NCBI GenBank assembly: GCA_049433545.1
Contig: JBMTEY010000003.1
Span: 1-49,084 of the forward strand
Origin: Ga0077527 sp049433545
Lineage (GTDB): Bacteria; Pseudomonadota; Gammaproteobacteria; Burkholderiales; SG8-41
Direction of reading: 5' to 3'
Length of the DNA: 49,084 nt
Shown: in pieces, positions 7,438 through 15,973 of the stretch
Position numbering within the stretch: position 1 is the first letter of the stretch
How the letters are laid out: each line of letters begins with the position of its first letter
Notes under the pieces: model-generated
Told to the model about the DNA's origin: nothing
The model's input: only the letters and a program-made list of their open reading frames with translations
Database searches by the model: none
Translations under genes and position numbers: made by a program

Positions 7438-8154
7438 TCAGGACTTCAGCGTGAACGGGCTGAAGTTGGTGTCGCGGTCGTAGTAATCCTCGTTTTCCGC
7501 GCGCTTCAGGAAATTCACGATTTTGTAGGTCAGCGGCGTGAACGCGACTTCCACGCCAACCTTGGTGACGAACTGCGCCAGCATCACCAGCGGCAGCTTG
7601 TCGTCGGGGATGATGCCGGCGCCGTAGAAGGCGAGCGGGTAGAACAGCGCGGAGTCGACCGCCTCGCCGCCTATCGTCGAGCCTATGGTGCGTGTCCACA
7701 GCCAGCGTCCGCCAGTGGCGATTTTCATGCGCGCGAGCAGGTAGGAATTTACGAACTCACCGCAGAAGTAGGCGACCATCGATGCCGCGACGATGCGCGG
7801 CGCGTTGCCGAAGGCGATTTCGTAGGCGCCCTGGTGCGCCCAGAACGGGGCGGGCGGCAGCGCCACCACCACGGTGGCCATGAACGAAGCAAAGCCGAGG
7901 CCGGCGAATCCGGCCCAGATCACGCGCCGCGCGCGGGCATAACCGTAGACCTCGGTGAGGATGTCGCCGAAGACATACGAGATCGGGAAAAACAGCACGC
8001 CCGCGCCGAAAGTCACCACGCCCAGCAGCGGCAGGTCGAGCTGCGCAATCTTCGCCGGGCCGATCAGGTTGGAGCAGATCAGCACCGTGACGAAAGCCGC
8101 CATCACGAATTCGTAATAGCGGTAGCTGCGCTGCGTTCCCATCTGCCGGTTCAT
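7438..8154 (-). CDS. yhhQ: Queuosine-precursor transporter, YhhQ/VUT family
   Basis: A 238-residue inner-membrane protein of the family that takes up preQ0/preQ1 for queuosine tRNA modification. Recognised from FVMAAFVTVLICSNLIGPAKI, the conserved FPISYVFGDILTEVYGYARARRVIW block around residues 55-80, APRIVAASMVAYFCGEFVNSYLLARMK and RTIGSTIGGEAVDSALFYPLAF. About six transmembrane helices and typical family length. The gene lies 21 bases downstream of the glutathione S-transferase gene on the same strand. No preQ1 riboswitch is apparent upstream. Confidence 0.92.
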   Translation of the reverse strand: MNRQMGTQRSYRYYEFVMAAFVTVLICSNLIGPAKIAQLDLPLLGVVTFGAGVLFFPISYVFGDILTEVYGYARARRVIWAGFAGLGFASFMATVVVALPPAPFWAHQGAYEIAFGNAPRIVAASMVAYFCGEFVNSYLLARMKIATGGRWLWTRTIGSTIGGEAVDSALFYPLAFYGAGIIPDDKLPLVMLAQFVTKVGVEVAFTPLTYKIVNFLKRAENEDYYDRDTNFSPFTLKS

Positions 8155-8175
8155 GCGGGCGGCGGGGGTGAGGCC

Positions 8176-8796
8176 TCAGGTCAGCGGCGCCGCGCAGTGC
8201 TTCTGGAAGGCGGGTCGCGCCGATACCGCCTTGAACCAGCGGTCCAGGCCGGGCAGGGCCGGGCGCTCGATCGGCAGGTTGAACCAGCGGTGGCAGAGTA
8301 CGGCGAGCGGGATGTCGCCCATGGTGAAGGCGGCGCCGGCGAGGTGCGCGGTTTTTGCGAGCTGTGCGTCGGCCATCGCCAGGTAGCCGGCGAGTTTCTG
8401 CCGGTTGTCCTCGACTTCCGCCATGTTGCGTTTTTCCGGTGGTGTGCGCACCAGGTTCCAGAAAATCGGCTTCATGTGATTCCACAGCGTCGTGCTGTAC
8501 CACTCCATCCAGCGGTCGGCGTCGGCAGCCGCGCGCGGATCGGAAGGGCACAGCGTGCCCAGGCCGTGTTTGCGCGCGAGGTAGCGCACGATGGCGTGGG
8601 ATTCCCACAACACGAAACCGTCGTCGTCGATCAGCGGCACCAGTCCGTTCGGATTCAGTGCCTTGAATTCGGGCGTGTTGTTGACGCCGAATTGCATGCC
8701 GGCGTCTATGCGTTCGTACGGCACATTCATTTCGGCGCAGCTCCACAGCACCTTCTGCACGTTGATGGAGTTGGTGCGGCCCCAGATCTTCAGCAT
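8176..8796 (-). CDS. Glutathione S-transferase family protein
   Basis: A 206-residue cytoplasmic protein. The N-terminal thioredoxin-like domain (MLKIWGRTNSINVQKVLWSCAEM) has a likely catalytic Ser/Thr-Asn site near residues 8-12. NPNGLVPLIDDDGFVLWESHAIVRYLARKHG is the classic glutathione-binding block (cis-Pro and the ES pair). An all-helical C-terminal domain follows (AAADADRWMEWYSTTLW, AGAAFTMGDIPLAV). Length and order match bacterial GSTs. The individual substrate cannot be inferred. It precedes yhhQ on the same strand and diverges from the dienelactone hydrolase gene. Confidence 0.93.
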   Translation of the reverse strand: MLKIWGRTNSINVQKVLWSCAEMNVPYERIDAGMQFGVNNTPEFKALNPNGLVPLIDDDGFVLWESHAIVRYLARKHGLGTLCPSDPRAAADADRWMEWYSTTLWNHMKPIFWNLVRTPPEKRNMAEVEDNRQKLAGYLAMADAQLAKTAHLAGAAFTMGDIPLAVLCHRWFNLPIERPALPGLDRWFKAVSARPAFQKHCAAPLT

Positions 8797-8834
8797 GGTT
8801 GTTGTTCTCCCTCGGGATTCGGTTGATGCGGCAG

Positions 8835-8862
8835 TTTATCAGGATGGCCGCCGCGTTATAAT
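8835..8862 (+). promoter_or_regulatory. Candidate promoter of the dienelactone hydrolase gene
   Basis: A perfect TATAAT sits at 8857-8862. TTTATC (8835-8840) is a weak -35 at 16-base spacing. The ATG is 38 bases further on, after AGGAGG. The -10 match is good; the -35 is uncertain. Confidence 0.4.
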
Positions 8863-8899
8863 CCGCGGGCATACACTGACCGTTCACAGGAGGAAAAGC

Positions 8900-9568
8900 A
8901 TGGGCAGCATGATCGAACTGACGGCATCCGACGGCCACAAATTCGGCGCCTACAAGGCGGAACCCGCCGGCAAGCCGCGCGGCGGCGTGGTGGTGGTGAT
9001 GGAGATTTTCGGCGTCAACAGCCATATCCGCTCGGTCGCTGACGGTTACGCGGCAGATGGCTACCTGGTGATTGCGCCGGCAATGTTTGACCGTGTGCAG
9101 CGCAATTACGAATGCGGATACACCCCACCGGAGATCGAGGTCAGCCGCGGGCTGATGCAGAAGGCGAGCTTTGACGATGCGATGAAGGACGTCGCCGCGT
9201 CGGTCCAGGCGCTGCAGTCCGCGGGCAAGGTCGGCATCGTCGGTTATTGCTGGGGCGGTGCGGTGTCATGGAAGGCCGCCGCCGACGTGGCGGGGCTGGC
9301 CTGCTCGGCGCCGCATTACGGCGGCGCGATCCCCAGCCTGATCGCGTCGCAGGCGAAATGCCCGGTGCAGTTCCACTGGGGCGAAAAGGATGCGTCGATC
9401 CCGATGGATGCGGCGAAAAAGGTGCAGGCTGCGCACCCGCAGTGGGAGCATCATTTTTACCCGGCGGGACATGGCTTCAACTGCGACCAGCGCGGTTCCT
9501 ACGATGCCGCCAGCGCCAAGCTGGCGCGTGAACGCACGCTGGCGTTCTTCAGGAAACACCTCGGTTGA
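8900..9568 (+). CDS. Dienelactone hydrolase family protein
   Basis: A 222-residue alpha/beta hydrolase. The nucleophile elbow GIVGYCWGGAVSW carries the catalytic Cys typical of dienelactone hydrolases. The acid and His are expected in HWGEKDASIPMDAAKKV and YPAGHGFNCDQRGSYD. The N-terminal GGVVVVMEIFGVNSHIRSVADGYAADGYLVIAPAMFDR matches the family. It would hydrolyse lactones such as 4-carboxymethylenebutenolide in aromatic-ring degradation, or a related ester. The start at 8900 follows AGGAGG; codons upstream in frame have no such signal. A bidirectional terminator follows. Confidence 0.92.
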   Translation: MGSMIELTASDGHKFGAYKAEPAGKPRGGVVVVMEIFGVNSHIRSVADGYAADGYLVIAPAMFDRVQRNYECGYTPPEIEVSRGLMQKASFDDAMKDVAASVQALQSAGKVGIVGYCWGGAVSWKAAADVAGLACSAPHYGGAIPSLIASQAKCPVQFHWGEKDASIPMDAAKKVQAAHPQWEHHFYPAGHGFNCDQRGSYDAASAKLARERTLAFFRKHLG

Positions 9569-9582
9569 ATCGGATGGACAAG

Positions 9583-9612
9583 AAAAAACCGGCGCCCGGC
9601 GCCGGTTTTTTT
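9583..9612. terminator. Bidirectional rho-independent terminator
   Basis: AAAAAACCGGCG and CGCCGGTTTTTTT form a GC-rich hairpin flanked by A and T runs, so it can stop transcription from both sides. It sits between the convergent dienelactone hydrolase and CoxG-like genes. Confidence 0.85.
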
Positions 9613-9624
9613 ACGTCCGCAGGT

Positions 9625-10083
9625 TCAGGATGACCCGGGGGCGCCGCCGCTGGCGCGCTTGTTGAATGCCGTGAAGAACTGTTCCGCCATTTTTTTGGCG
9701 ACACCGTCGATCAGGCGCGCGCCCACCTGCGCGAGTTTGCCGCCGATATTGGCTTTCACGGCATAACTGAGGCGGGTCTGCTCCGCTTCCGGCGCCAGGG
9801 TCACGCGCGCTTCGCCCTTGGCGAAGCCGGCGACGCCGCCCTGGCCTTCGAACTGCAGCGTGTAGGCGTCGGGCGCAGTCACTTCCAGCAGCGTCATCTT
9901 GCCCTTGAACTTGGCGCTGACCGGACCGACTTTGGCGGTCATGGTCAGCAGGTATTCGTTGTCCGACTGCCTGTCGATGGAATCGCAGCCGGGTATGCAG
10001 TCCTTCAGCACGGCGGTGTCGTTCAACGCATCCCAGGTGGCCTGCTGGGGCAGGGCGATCAGTTGTTCGCCGGTCATTTCCAT
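9625..10083 (-). CDS. CoxG-like SRPBCC-family protein
   Basis: A 152-residue member of the carbon-monoxide dehydrogenase subunit G / polyketide-cyclase fold family. MEMTGEQLIALPQQATWDALNDTAVLKDCIPGCDSI is the family hallmark, followed by VGPVSAKFKGKMTLLEV and the terminal helix KKMAEQFFTAFNKR. Such proteins accompany Mo-hydroxylases and are thought to help membrane attachment or maturation. It diverges from XdhC and the CoxMSL-like genes, consistent with that role. The start at 10083 has AAGGAG 12 bases before it. A much longer upstream frame is an antisense shadow of xdhC. Confidence 0.9.
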   Translation of the reverse strand: MEMTGEQLIALPQQATWDALNDTAVLKDCIPGCDSIDRQSDNEYLLTMTAKVGPVSAKFKGKMTLLEVTAPDAYTLQFEGQGGVAGFAKGEARVTLAPEAEQTRLSYAVKANIGGKLAQVGARLIDGVAKKMAEQFFTAFNKRASGGAPGSS

Positions 10084-10174
10084 GTTGCGGAATCTCCTTG
10101 GTGGCAGTGCCGATGTTACCGCATGCGGCGCGCTACAATAGGCCGATGCGGTTGATCTATACAAAGGTTGGCTT

Positions 10175-11173
10175 ATGGACAGCGTAGATTTACAGGTGAT
10201 ACGGACCGCGCGCGAATGGATCGGCGGCGGACGCCGCGTGGTGCTGGCCACAGTGATCAGGACCTGGGGCTCGGCGCCGCGTCCGATCGGCGCGCTGTCG
10301 GCGATCCGCGACGACGGCATGGTGGTCGGCTCGGTATCCGGCGGCTGCGTTGAAGACGACATGATCCTGCGCGTGAAGAACGGCACGCTCGCGGAGAACA
10401 CGCCGACCACCACCAAGTACGGGGTCTCCGCGGAAGAAGCGCAGCGTTTCGGCCTGCCCTGCGGCGGCACGTTGGAGCTGGTGCTGGAGCCTTTGACCGC
10501 GACCAGCGGCCTTGACGAACTGCTGGCGCGCATCGAGCGCCATGAACTGGTGCTGCGCACGCTGGACATGAAGACCGGCAAAACCGCCACCGGTCCGGCG
10601 AAATGGTCCGACCAGCTGGCCTTCGACGGTGTGACGCTGAAAACGGTATACGGTCCGCGCTGGCGCCTGCTGATCATAGGTGCGGGGCAGCTGTCGACCT
10701 ATCTGGCGCAGATGGCGCAGGCGCTGGATTACCAGGTCACGGTCTGCGATCCGCGCGAGGAATACACCGACACCTGGACAGTGCCCGGCGCGGAACTCAA
10801 GCGCGGCATGCCCGATGACGTGGTCACCGAAATGAATCTCGATGGCCACAGCGCGGTGGTGACGCTGACCCACGATCCCAAGCTCGACGACATGGCGTTG
10901 CTCGAGGCGCTGAAGTCTCCGGCGTTCTACATCGGCGCCATCGGTTCGCGCAAAAACAACGATGCGCGCCGCCAGCGGCTCGCCGAGTTCGACCTGTCGC
11001 AGGACGAGATTGCGCGCCTGCACGGCCCGGTGGGCCTGAAGATCGGCAGCAAGACGCCACCGGAAATCGCGGTGGCGATCCTTGCCGAGATGACTGCCAT
11101 CCGCAACGGCGTCGACGTCGCGACTTTCACCGAGCCGCCGAAGGCGACTACCGCGGGCTGCGCAGTTGACTGA
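10175..11173 (+). CDS. xdhC: XdhC-family molybdenum hydroxylase maturation protein
   Basis: A 332-residue protein that would load or sulfurate the molybdenum cofactor of the hydroxylase encoded just downstream. The N-terminal XdhC/CoxI domain shows VVLATVIRTWGSAPRPIGALSAI, GSVSGGCVEDDMI and GLPCGGTLELVLEPL. A C-terminal Rossmann domain (LLIIGAGQLSTYLAQMA...VTVCDPREEY; PAFYIGAIGSRKNNDARRQRL; PVGLKIGSKTPPEIAVAILAEM) completes the family pattern. The start is the ATG at 10175. A 65-base gap separates it from the FAD subunit gene, so it is probably the first gene of the operon. Confidence 0.93.
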   Translation: MDSVDLQVIRTAREWIGGGRRVVLATVIRTWGSAPRPIGALSAIRDDGMVVGSVSGGCVEDDMILRVKNGTLAENTPTTTKYGVSAEEAQRFGLPCGGTLELVLEPLTATSGLDELLARIERHELVLRTLDMKTGKTATGPAKWSDQLAFDGVTLKTVYGPRWRLLIIGAGQLSTYLAQMAQALDYQVTVCDPREEYTDTWTVPGAELKRGMPDDVVTEMNLDGHSAVVTLTHDPKLDDMALLEALKSPAFYIGAIGSRKNNDARRQRLAEFDLSQDEIARLHGPVGLKIGSKTPPEIAVAILAEMTAIRNGVDVATFTEPPKATTAGCAVD

Positions 11174-11238
11174 GTGCGCTTTTTCTTCGCGTTGTTGATG
11201 ACGGCAATTTCTTCGCTTGGCTGTTCGGGCCGATTTCG

Positions 11239-12111
11239 ATGAAAGCGCCTGCATTCTCCTATTGCCGTCCGGAGAATACCGGTCAAGTATTTGATTTAAT
11301 TGATTTATATGGCGACGATGCACGGCTGTTGGCGGGCGGCCAAAGCCTGATGGCGGCGCTTAACATGCGTCTCGATGCGCCGGCGGTGCTGATCGATCTG
11401 AACGGCGTCGGCGAACTGGCAGGAATCACACACCACAACGGGCGTATCCGCATTGGTGCGATGACGCGCCATGCCGACGTCGCAGATTCACCATTGGTTG
11501 CGCAGCACCTGCCGTTGCTGGCTTTGGCCGCGCCGCAGATTGCCCATCCGGCGATTCGCAATCGCGGTACTTTCGGCGGCAGCATTGCGCTCGCCGATCC
11601 TGCCGCGGAATGGCCAGCGTGCTGCGTCGCGCTGCAGGCCGACATCGTACTGGCCAGCCGCAGCGGTGAGCGCCGAGTGAGTGCCGGTGCATTTTTTCGC
11701 GGACTCTACGAAACCGCGCGCCTCTCCGATGAGGTGCTGGTTGCCGTCGAGTTTGCGCCGGCACGGCCCGATGAGCGAGCGGCCTGCCAGGAACTGGCGC
11801 CGCGCCGCGGAGACTATGCATGGGCCGGTGTTGCTGCGCAGGCCGCGGTGGAAGGGCTCGTGCTGCGCGATTTGCGAATGGCGTTTTTCGGCGTCGGCGC
11901 CTGTCCTTTGGCGGCGCCGCATGCCATCGCCGTGCTTGAAGGTCGCGCAGTGACTCCCGCGCTGATTGCCGAGGCGCAGGCGGCATTGGAGCAGGACCTG
12001 GAACCGTCAGGAGATCCGCAGTGCAGTGCGCAGCTGCGCATGCGTTATGCAGGCGTGGTGCTGGCGCGTGCGCTGGATGATCTGTTGCATGTCCGGAGCG
12101 CCGGCCGATGA
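11239..12111 (+). CDS. Molybdenum hydroxylase FAD subunit (CoxM-like)
   Basis: A 290-residue FAD-binding medium subunit of the xanthine dehydrogenase / CO dehydrogenase family. It carries MKAPAFSYCRPENTGQ, the FAD pyrophosphate loop LLAGGQSLMAALNMRL (about residues 31-46) and the second FAD motif IRNRGTFGGSIALADPAAEWP (about 109-129), then the CoxM C-terminal domain. It passes electrons from the 2Fe-2S subunit to an acceptor. The gene overlaps the next by ATGA. Residues 16-23 are encoded by a strikingly AT-rich block (see the repeat at 11284), unlike the rest of the gene. Confidence 0.93.
   Translation: MKAPAFSYCRPENTGQVFDLIDLYGDDARLLAGGQSLMAALNMRLDAPAVLIDLNGVGELAGITHHNGRIRIGAMTRHADVADSPLVAQHLPLLALAAPQIAHPAIRNRGTFGGSIALADPAAEWPACCVALQADIVLASRSGERRVSAGAFFRGLYETARLSDEVLVAVEFAPARPDERAACQELAPRRGDYAWAGVAAQAAVEGLVLRDLRMAFFGVGACPLAAPHAIAVLEGRAVTPALIAEAQAALEQDLEPSGDPQCSAQLRMRYAGVVLARALDDLLHVRSAGR
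11284..11304 (-). repeat. AT-rich short repeat, copy inside a coding sequence
   Basis: On the reverse strand it begins ATCAATTAAATCAAAT and is 19/21 identical to the intergenic copy at 44114. It lies inside the CoxM-like gene, where the coding strand reads QVFDLID. Confidence 0.5.
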
Positions 12112-12599
12112 AAGAACAGCGGGCTGCAACCGAACTCGCCATCACGCTCACCGTGAACGGTGAGCGCACGACCCGGCGGGTCGGGGCGAGGCGCAATCTC
12201 GCCGATTTCCTGCGCGAGGATCTGGGGTTGACCGGAACCCATGTCGGTTGCGAGCATGGCGTGTGCGGCGCCTGTACGGTCAGGGTCGACGGCGCCATCG
12301 TGCGCGCCTGCCTTATGCTGGCCGTGCAGTGCGATGGTGCCGAGATCGTCACCATCGAAGGCGCTGTCGGCGATGTGATCGCCGATCTGCAGCGCGAATT
12401 TCATGTCCGCAATGCACTGCAGTGCGGTTTCTGCACGCCGGCGATGCTGATGACAGCCGCAGACATAGTGCATGCCAATCCCCGCGCGAGCCGTGAGGAG
12501 ATCCGCGAACACCTGTCCGGCAATTACTGCCGCTGCACGGGGTACCAGTCCATCGTCGATGCGGTGGAAGCCGTGTGCCGTTCGCGGACCCGATCATGA
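12108..12599 (+). CDS. Molybdenum hydroxylase 2Fe-2S subunit (CoxS-like)
   Basis: A 163-residue small subunit with both [2Fe-2S] clusters. The plant-ferredoxin-type N-terminal domain has GCEHGVCGACTV and the fourth Cys in ACLML. The C-terminal four-helix domain has QCGFCTPAM and NYCRCTGYQ. Length and Cys pattern are complete. It transfers electrons from the molybdenum centre to the FAD subunit. Both neighbours overlap by ATGA, so stoichiometric translation is likely. Confidence 0.96.
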   Translation: MKEQRAATELAITLTVNGERTTRRVGARRNLADFLREDLGLTGTHVGCEHGVCGACTVRVDGAIVRACLMLAVQCDGAEIVTIEGAVGDVIADLQREFHVRNALQCGFCTPAMLMTAADIVHANPRASREEIREHLSGNYCRCTGYQSIVDAVEAVCRSRTRS

Positions 12600-14962
12600 G
12601 CACGGTCAAAAACAAAACAGCAAGCCCCATCGGCGCTGCGCTGCCGCGGTCCAATGCACTGCGCCTGCTCGCGGGTCGCGGCCAGTATGTCGATGACATC
12701 ATGCTGCCGCGCATGCTGAACGCCGCCGTGCTGCGCAGCCCGCATGCACATGCTCGCATCGCCGGGATCAATGCCGCTGCGGCGCGAGCTGCACCCGGGG
12801 TCGCCTGCGTTTTGACGGGCATCGACATTGCCGCGATGTGCGAACCCTATGCCGGAGTGCTCAAACACGTCCCCGGCATGCAGTCGGCGCCGCAGTTGCC
12901 GCTGGCGGTCGAGCGTGCGTGCTGGCAGGGTGAGCCCGTCGCAATTGTGGCAGCGGCAACCCGTGCCGAAGCCGAGGATGCGCTGGCGCTGATCGAAGTG
13001 GACTGGGAGGAATTGCCGGCAGTCACCGATGCCGAAACCGCGCTCGATCACGGCACGCCGGTCATTCATCCGCAACTCGGCAGCAACCTGTGTTTCGAGC
13101 GTGTCGTCGCCTCGGGCGATGTGCCGGGAGCCTTTGCGCACGCAGATCATTTCGTCGAAGCCGAATTCACCACGGCGCGGCATACCGCGGTCACGCTCGA
13201 GCCGCGCAGCATCATTGCTGATTTCAATACCGGCGACCGTCGGCTGACCGTATGGCAGTCAACGCAGGTTCCGTACATGATGCAGTGGATACTCGCACAC
13301 CATTTCCGCTTGCCGGAAAACCAGGTGCGGGTAATTGCGCCGGACGTCGGCGGCGGTTTCGGCCTGAAAATCCATATCTACGGTGACGAGCTTGCCGCAG
13401 TGGCGGCGGCAATCACGCTGGGACGCCCGGTCAAATTCGTCGCCGACAGGCTGGAATCCTTTGTCGGCGATTTTCATGCACGCGGACACCGCGTCCGCGC
13501 GCGCATGGCGCTGTCGAAATCCGGCGACATACTCGGCGTGGAGGTCGACGACCGATACGGCATCGGCGCGTATTCGGGTTATCCCCGCGGCAGCGCCAAC
13601 GAGGGTCTGCAAGTCTCGAATCTGGTGTGCGCGGGCTACCGTCATGGCGCCTACCGCGCGGTGACCCGCGCCGTATTCCAGAACAAGGCCATGTACGGAC
13701 AGTATCGTGCGGTCGGTCACCCGGTGGCCTGCCTGGTCAGTGAAGGCCTGATGGATCTCGCGGCAGCGAAACTCGGCGCCGATCCTGCGGAATTCCGCCG
13801 CCGTCATTATCACGGCGCCGATGCCTATCCGGTGAAACTGCCGGGCGGCCCCGTGCTGGAGCGCCTGTCACAGCATGAGGCGCTCGACAGGCTGCTGGAA
13901 ATCATGGATTACCGCGGGCTGCGCGCCGAGCAGGCGCGTTTGCGCGGACAGGGTGTTTATCGCGGCATCGGGCTGGCGAGTTTTGTCGAAAATTCCAATC
14001 CGTCGGCTGCCACTTACGGCCAGGGCGGCGTGTCGATTGCATCACAGGATTCATGCACATTGAAGCTGACTTCAACCGGCGGCGTCGTGGCGGCATCGAG
14101 CATCACCGAATGCGGACAGGGTGGCCATGCGGTAATCCAGCAGGTGGTGGCTGCCGCCTGTGGCGTTTCGGTCGAGCGCGTCAAGGTCATCCTCGGTGAT
14201 ACCGATGCCACGCCGATGGGCGGGGGCGTGTGGGGCTCACGGGGCACTGGCATTTGCGGCGAGGCCGCGCTGCAGGCTGGCAAGGCCTTGCGCGCGAACA
14301 TCCTGGCTTTCGTCGCACGTCTGCGCGACAGCGAAGCCTCGCTCTTCGACATCCGCGACGGCGTCGTGGTCGATGCCGCGTCAGGGGCGGAGGTGATGAC
14401 GCTGGAGAGCGTGGCGCGCACGGCCTATTTCCGCACCGACCAGGTGCCGAAGGATTTTCAGCCGGAACTTGCGGTTACGCGGAGCTTCGCGCAAAAGACC
14501 TACAGCGGCGCGTTCACCAACGGCATCCAGGCCTCCTGGCTGGAGGTTGATCCTGAAACCGGCTTCATCCGCCTGCTGCGGCACTGGGTGGTGGATGATT
14601 GCGGCACCATCATCAATCCGCTGCTGGTCGATGAGCAGATCCGCGGCGCCTGCGTGCAGGGTCTGGGGGCGGCGCTCTACGAGCAGTGCCTGTACGATGA
14701 ATACGGCCAATTGCTCAACGGCAGTCTGATGGATTACCGTGTGCCGATGGCTGGTGAAATGCCGGACATTGTGGTCGGACATACGGTCACTCCCACTGTC
14801 ACTTCCGAACTCGGGGCCAAGGGCGCGGGCGAGGCAGGGACGGCGGGGGCGTCCGCAGCGGTGCTCAATGCGGTCAATGACGCACTGCAGCCGTTTGCAG
14901 TACGGATTTCCGGCATTCCGATAACTCCGGGGCGGCTCTTGCACGCACTCGGAAAAATTTGA
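12596..14962 (+). CDS. Molybdenum hydroxylase large subunit (CoxL/xanthine dehydrogenase family)
   Basis: A 788-residue molybdopterin cytosine-dinucleotide-binding catalytic subunit. LLAGRGQYVDDIMLP and the N-terminal a/b hammerhead are typical. VIAPDVGGGFGLKIHIYGDELAAVAAA is the first Mo-cofactor motif (about residues 243-269). GAKGAGEAGTAG holds the catalytic Glu746. The active-site loop reads MYGQYRAVGHP (366-376), which is neither the AYRCSFR of true CO dehydrogenase nor the usual AYRGAGR form, so a different hydroxylation substrate is likely. The start at 12596 overlaps the previous stop (ATGA). The Bug receptor 16 bases downstream suggests uptake of the substrate or a related acid. Confidence 0.93.
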   Translation: MSTVKNKTASPIGAALPRSNALRLLAGRGQYVDDIMLPRMLNAAVLRSPHAHARIAGINAAAARAAPGVACVLTGIDIAAMCEPYAGVLKHVPGMQSAPQLPLAVERACWQGEPVAIVAAATRAEAEDALALIEVDWEELPAVTDAETALDHGTPVIHPQLGSNLCFERVVASGDVPGAFAHADHFVEAEFTTARHTAVTLEPRSIIADFNTGDRRLTVWQSTQVPYMMQWILAHHFRLPENQVRVIAPDVGGGFGLKIHIYGDELAAVAAAITLGRPVKFVADRLESFVGDFHARGHRVRARMALSKSGDILGVEVDDRYGIGAYSGYPRGSANEGLQVSNLVCAGYRHGAYRAVTRAVFQNKAMYGQYRAVGHPVACLVSEGLMDLAAAKLGADPAEFRRRHYHGADAYPVKLPGGPVLERLSQHEALDRLLEIMDYRGLRAEQARLRGQGVYRGIGLASFVENSNPSAATYGQGGVSIASQDSCTLKLTSTGGVVAASSITECGQGGHAVIQQVVAAACGVSVERVKVILGDTDATPMGGGVWGSRGTGICGEAALQAGKALRANILAFVARLRDSEASLFDIRDGVVVDAASGAEVMTLESVARTAYFRTDQVPKDFQPELAVTRSFAQKTYSGAFTNGIQASWLEVDPETGFIRLLRHWVVDDCGTIINPLLVDEQIRGACVQGLGAALYEQCLYDEYGQLLNGSLMDYRVPMAGEMPDIVVGHTVTPTVTSELGAKGAGEAGTAGASAAVLNAVNDALQPFAVRISGIPITPGRLLHALGKI

Positions 14963-14978
14963 CGCGCGAGGGGGAAAC

Positions 14979-15950
14979 ATGAAAACAGCAATTGCTGCAT
15001 TCACCGTTATGTTTTTTTGTTCATTCAGCGCCGGCGCGGCTGATCCTGCCGCCGGGTTTCCTGACAGGCCGATACGGATGGTGGTCGGATTTGCGCCGGG
15101 AGGTGCGCCTGACATCATCGGCCGTCTCGTCGGCCAGAAACTCGGCGAAAGGCTGGGCCAGCAGATCGTGGTCGACAACCGGCCTGGCGCCACCGGCAAC
15201 ATCGGCGCGGAGATCGTTGCGCGAGCGGCCCCCAACGGCCATACGCTGTTCATGGTCACGGTTTCGGTTGCGATCAGCCCCAATTTCTACAAGTCCCTGC
15301 CGTTTGATCCGGTCGGAAGCTTTGCGCCGGTGAGCCGCGTGGCGATCGTGCCGCTGCTCGTGGTGGTCCATCCCTCGCTGCCAGTAAAATCCATACGTGA
15401 ATTGATCGGGCACGCGAAATCGAAACCCGGTGTCCTCAACTACGCATCGGTGGGCACCGGCAGTCCTCAGCACCTGTCGGCTGAACTCTTTAAATCCACC
15501 GCTGGCGTGAATCTGGTGCATGTGCCGTACAAAGGCGGCGGACCGGCGACGGCAGCCATACTCAGCGGCGAATCACACCTGTTCTTTGCAGGCATGCCCC
15601 CGGCGCTGCCGCATGCCAGGGCAGGACGCCTGCGGGCGCTGGCCGTATCCACTGCCAAACGTTCACCGTCGGCGCCGGAAGTGCCGACCGTGGCCGAAGC
15701 GGGCCTGCCGGGATTCGAGGCCGACAACTGGCACGGTGTACTGGCGCCGCGCGGCACGCCGCCGGCCGTGGTTGCAAAACTGAATCGTGAAATTGTTGCT
15801 GTGCTGTCCCGGGACGAAATTCAAAAGCAGCTGATCAGGGCTGGTGCCGAAGGGATTTCAAGTTCCCCGGATGCATTCTCGAAATTCATCCGCGCTGAAA
15901 CCGGCAAGTGGGCGAAGGTGGCCAGGCAGGCGGGCGTTCAGGTGAAGTAA
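14979..15950 (+). CDS. Bug/TctC-family periplasmic substrate-binding protein
   Basis: A 323-residue secreted receptor. The signal peptide is MKTAIAAFTVMFFCSFSAGAA. The mature start FPDRPIRMVVGFAPGGAPDIIGRLV is the Bug signature, followed by GQQIVVDNRPGATGNIGAEIVARA, YASVGTGSPQHLSAELF, HVPYKGGGPA and PEVPTVAEAGLPGFEADNWHGV. These bind carboxylates or related small molecules for tripartite tricarboxylate transporters or sensors. No TctAB genes are adjacent, as for most orphan Bug receptors. Gene order puts it in the Mo-hydroxylase operon. Confidence 0.95.
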   Translation: MKTAIAAFTVMFFCSFSAGAADPAAGFPDRPIRMVVGFAPGGAPDIIGRLVGQKLGERLGQQIVVDNRPGATGNIGAEIVARAAPNGHTLFMVTVSVAISPNFYKSLPFDPVGSFAPVSRVAIVPLLVVVHPSLPVKSIRELIGHAKSKPGVLNYASVGTGSPQHLSAELFKSTAGVNLVHVPYKGGGPATAAILSGESHLFFAGMPPALPHARAGRLRALAVSTAKRSPSAPEVPTVAEAGLPGFEADNWHGVLAPRGTPPAVVAKLNREIVAVLSRDEIQKQLIRAGAEGISSSPDAFSKFIRAETGKWAKVARQAGVQVK

Positions 15951-15973
15951 TTTTTCGGATATAGGGTGCAATC

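Noticed and set aside
12596..14962. Selenium-dependent molybdenum hydroxylase
   Set aside because: Although selenoproteins are nearby, the large subunit has no in-frame UGA, and the usual selenium-specific companion genes are not in the window.
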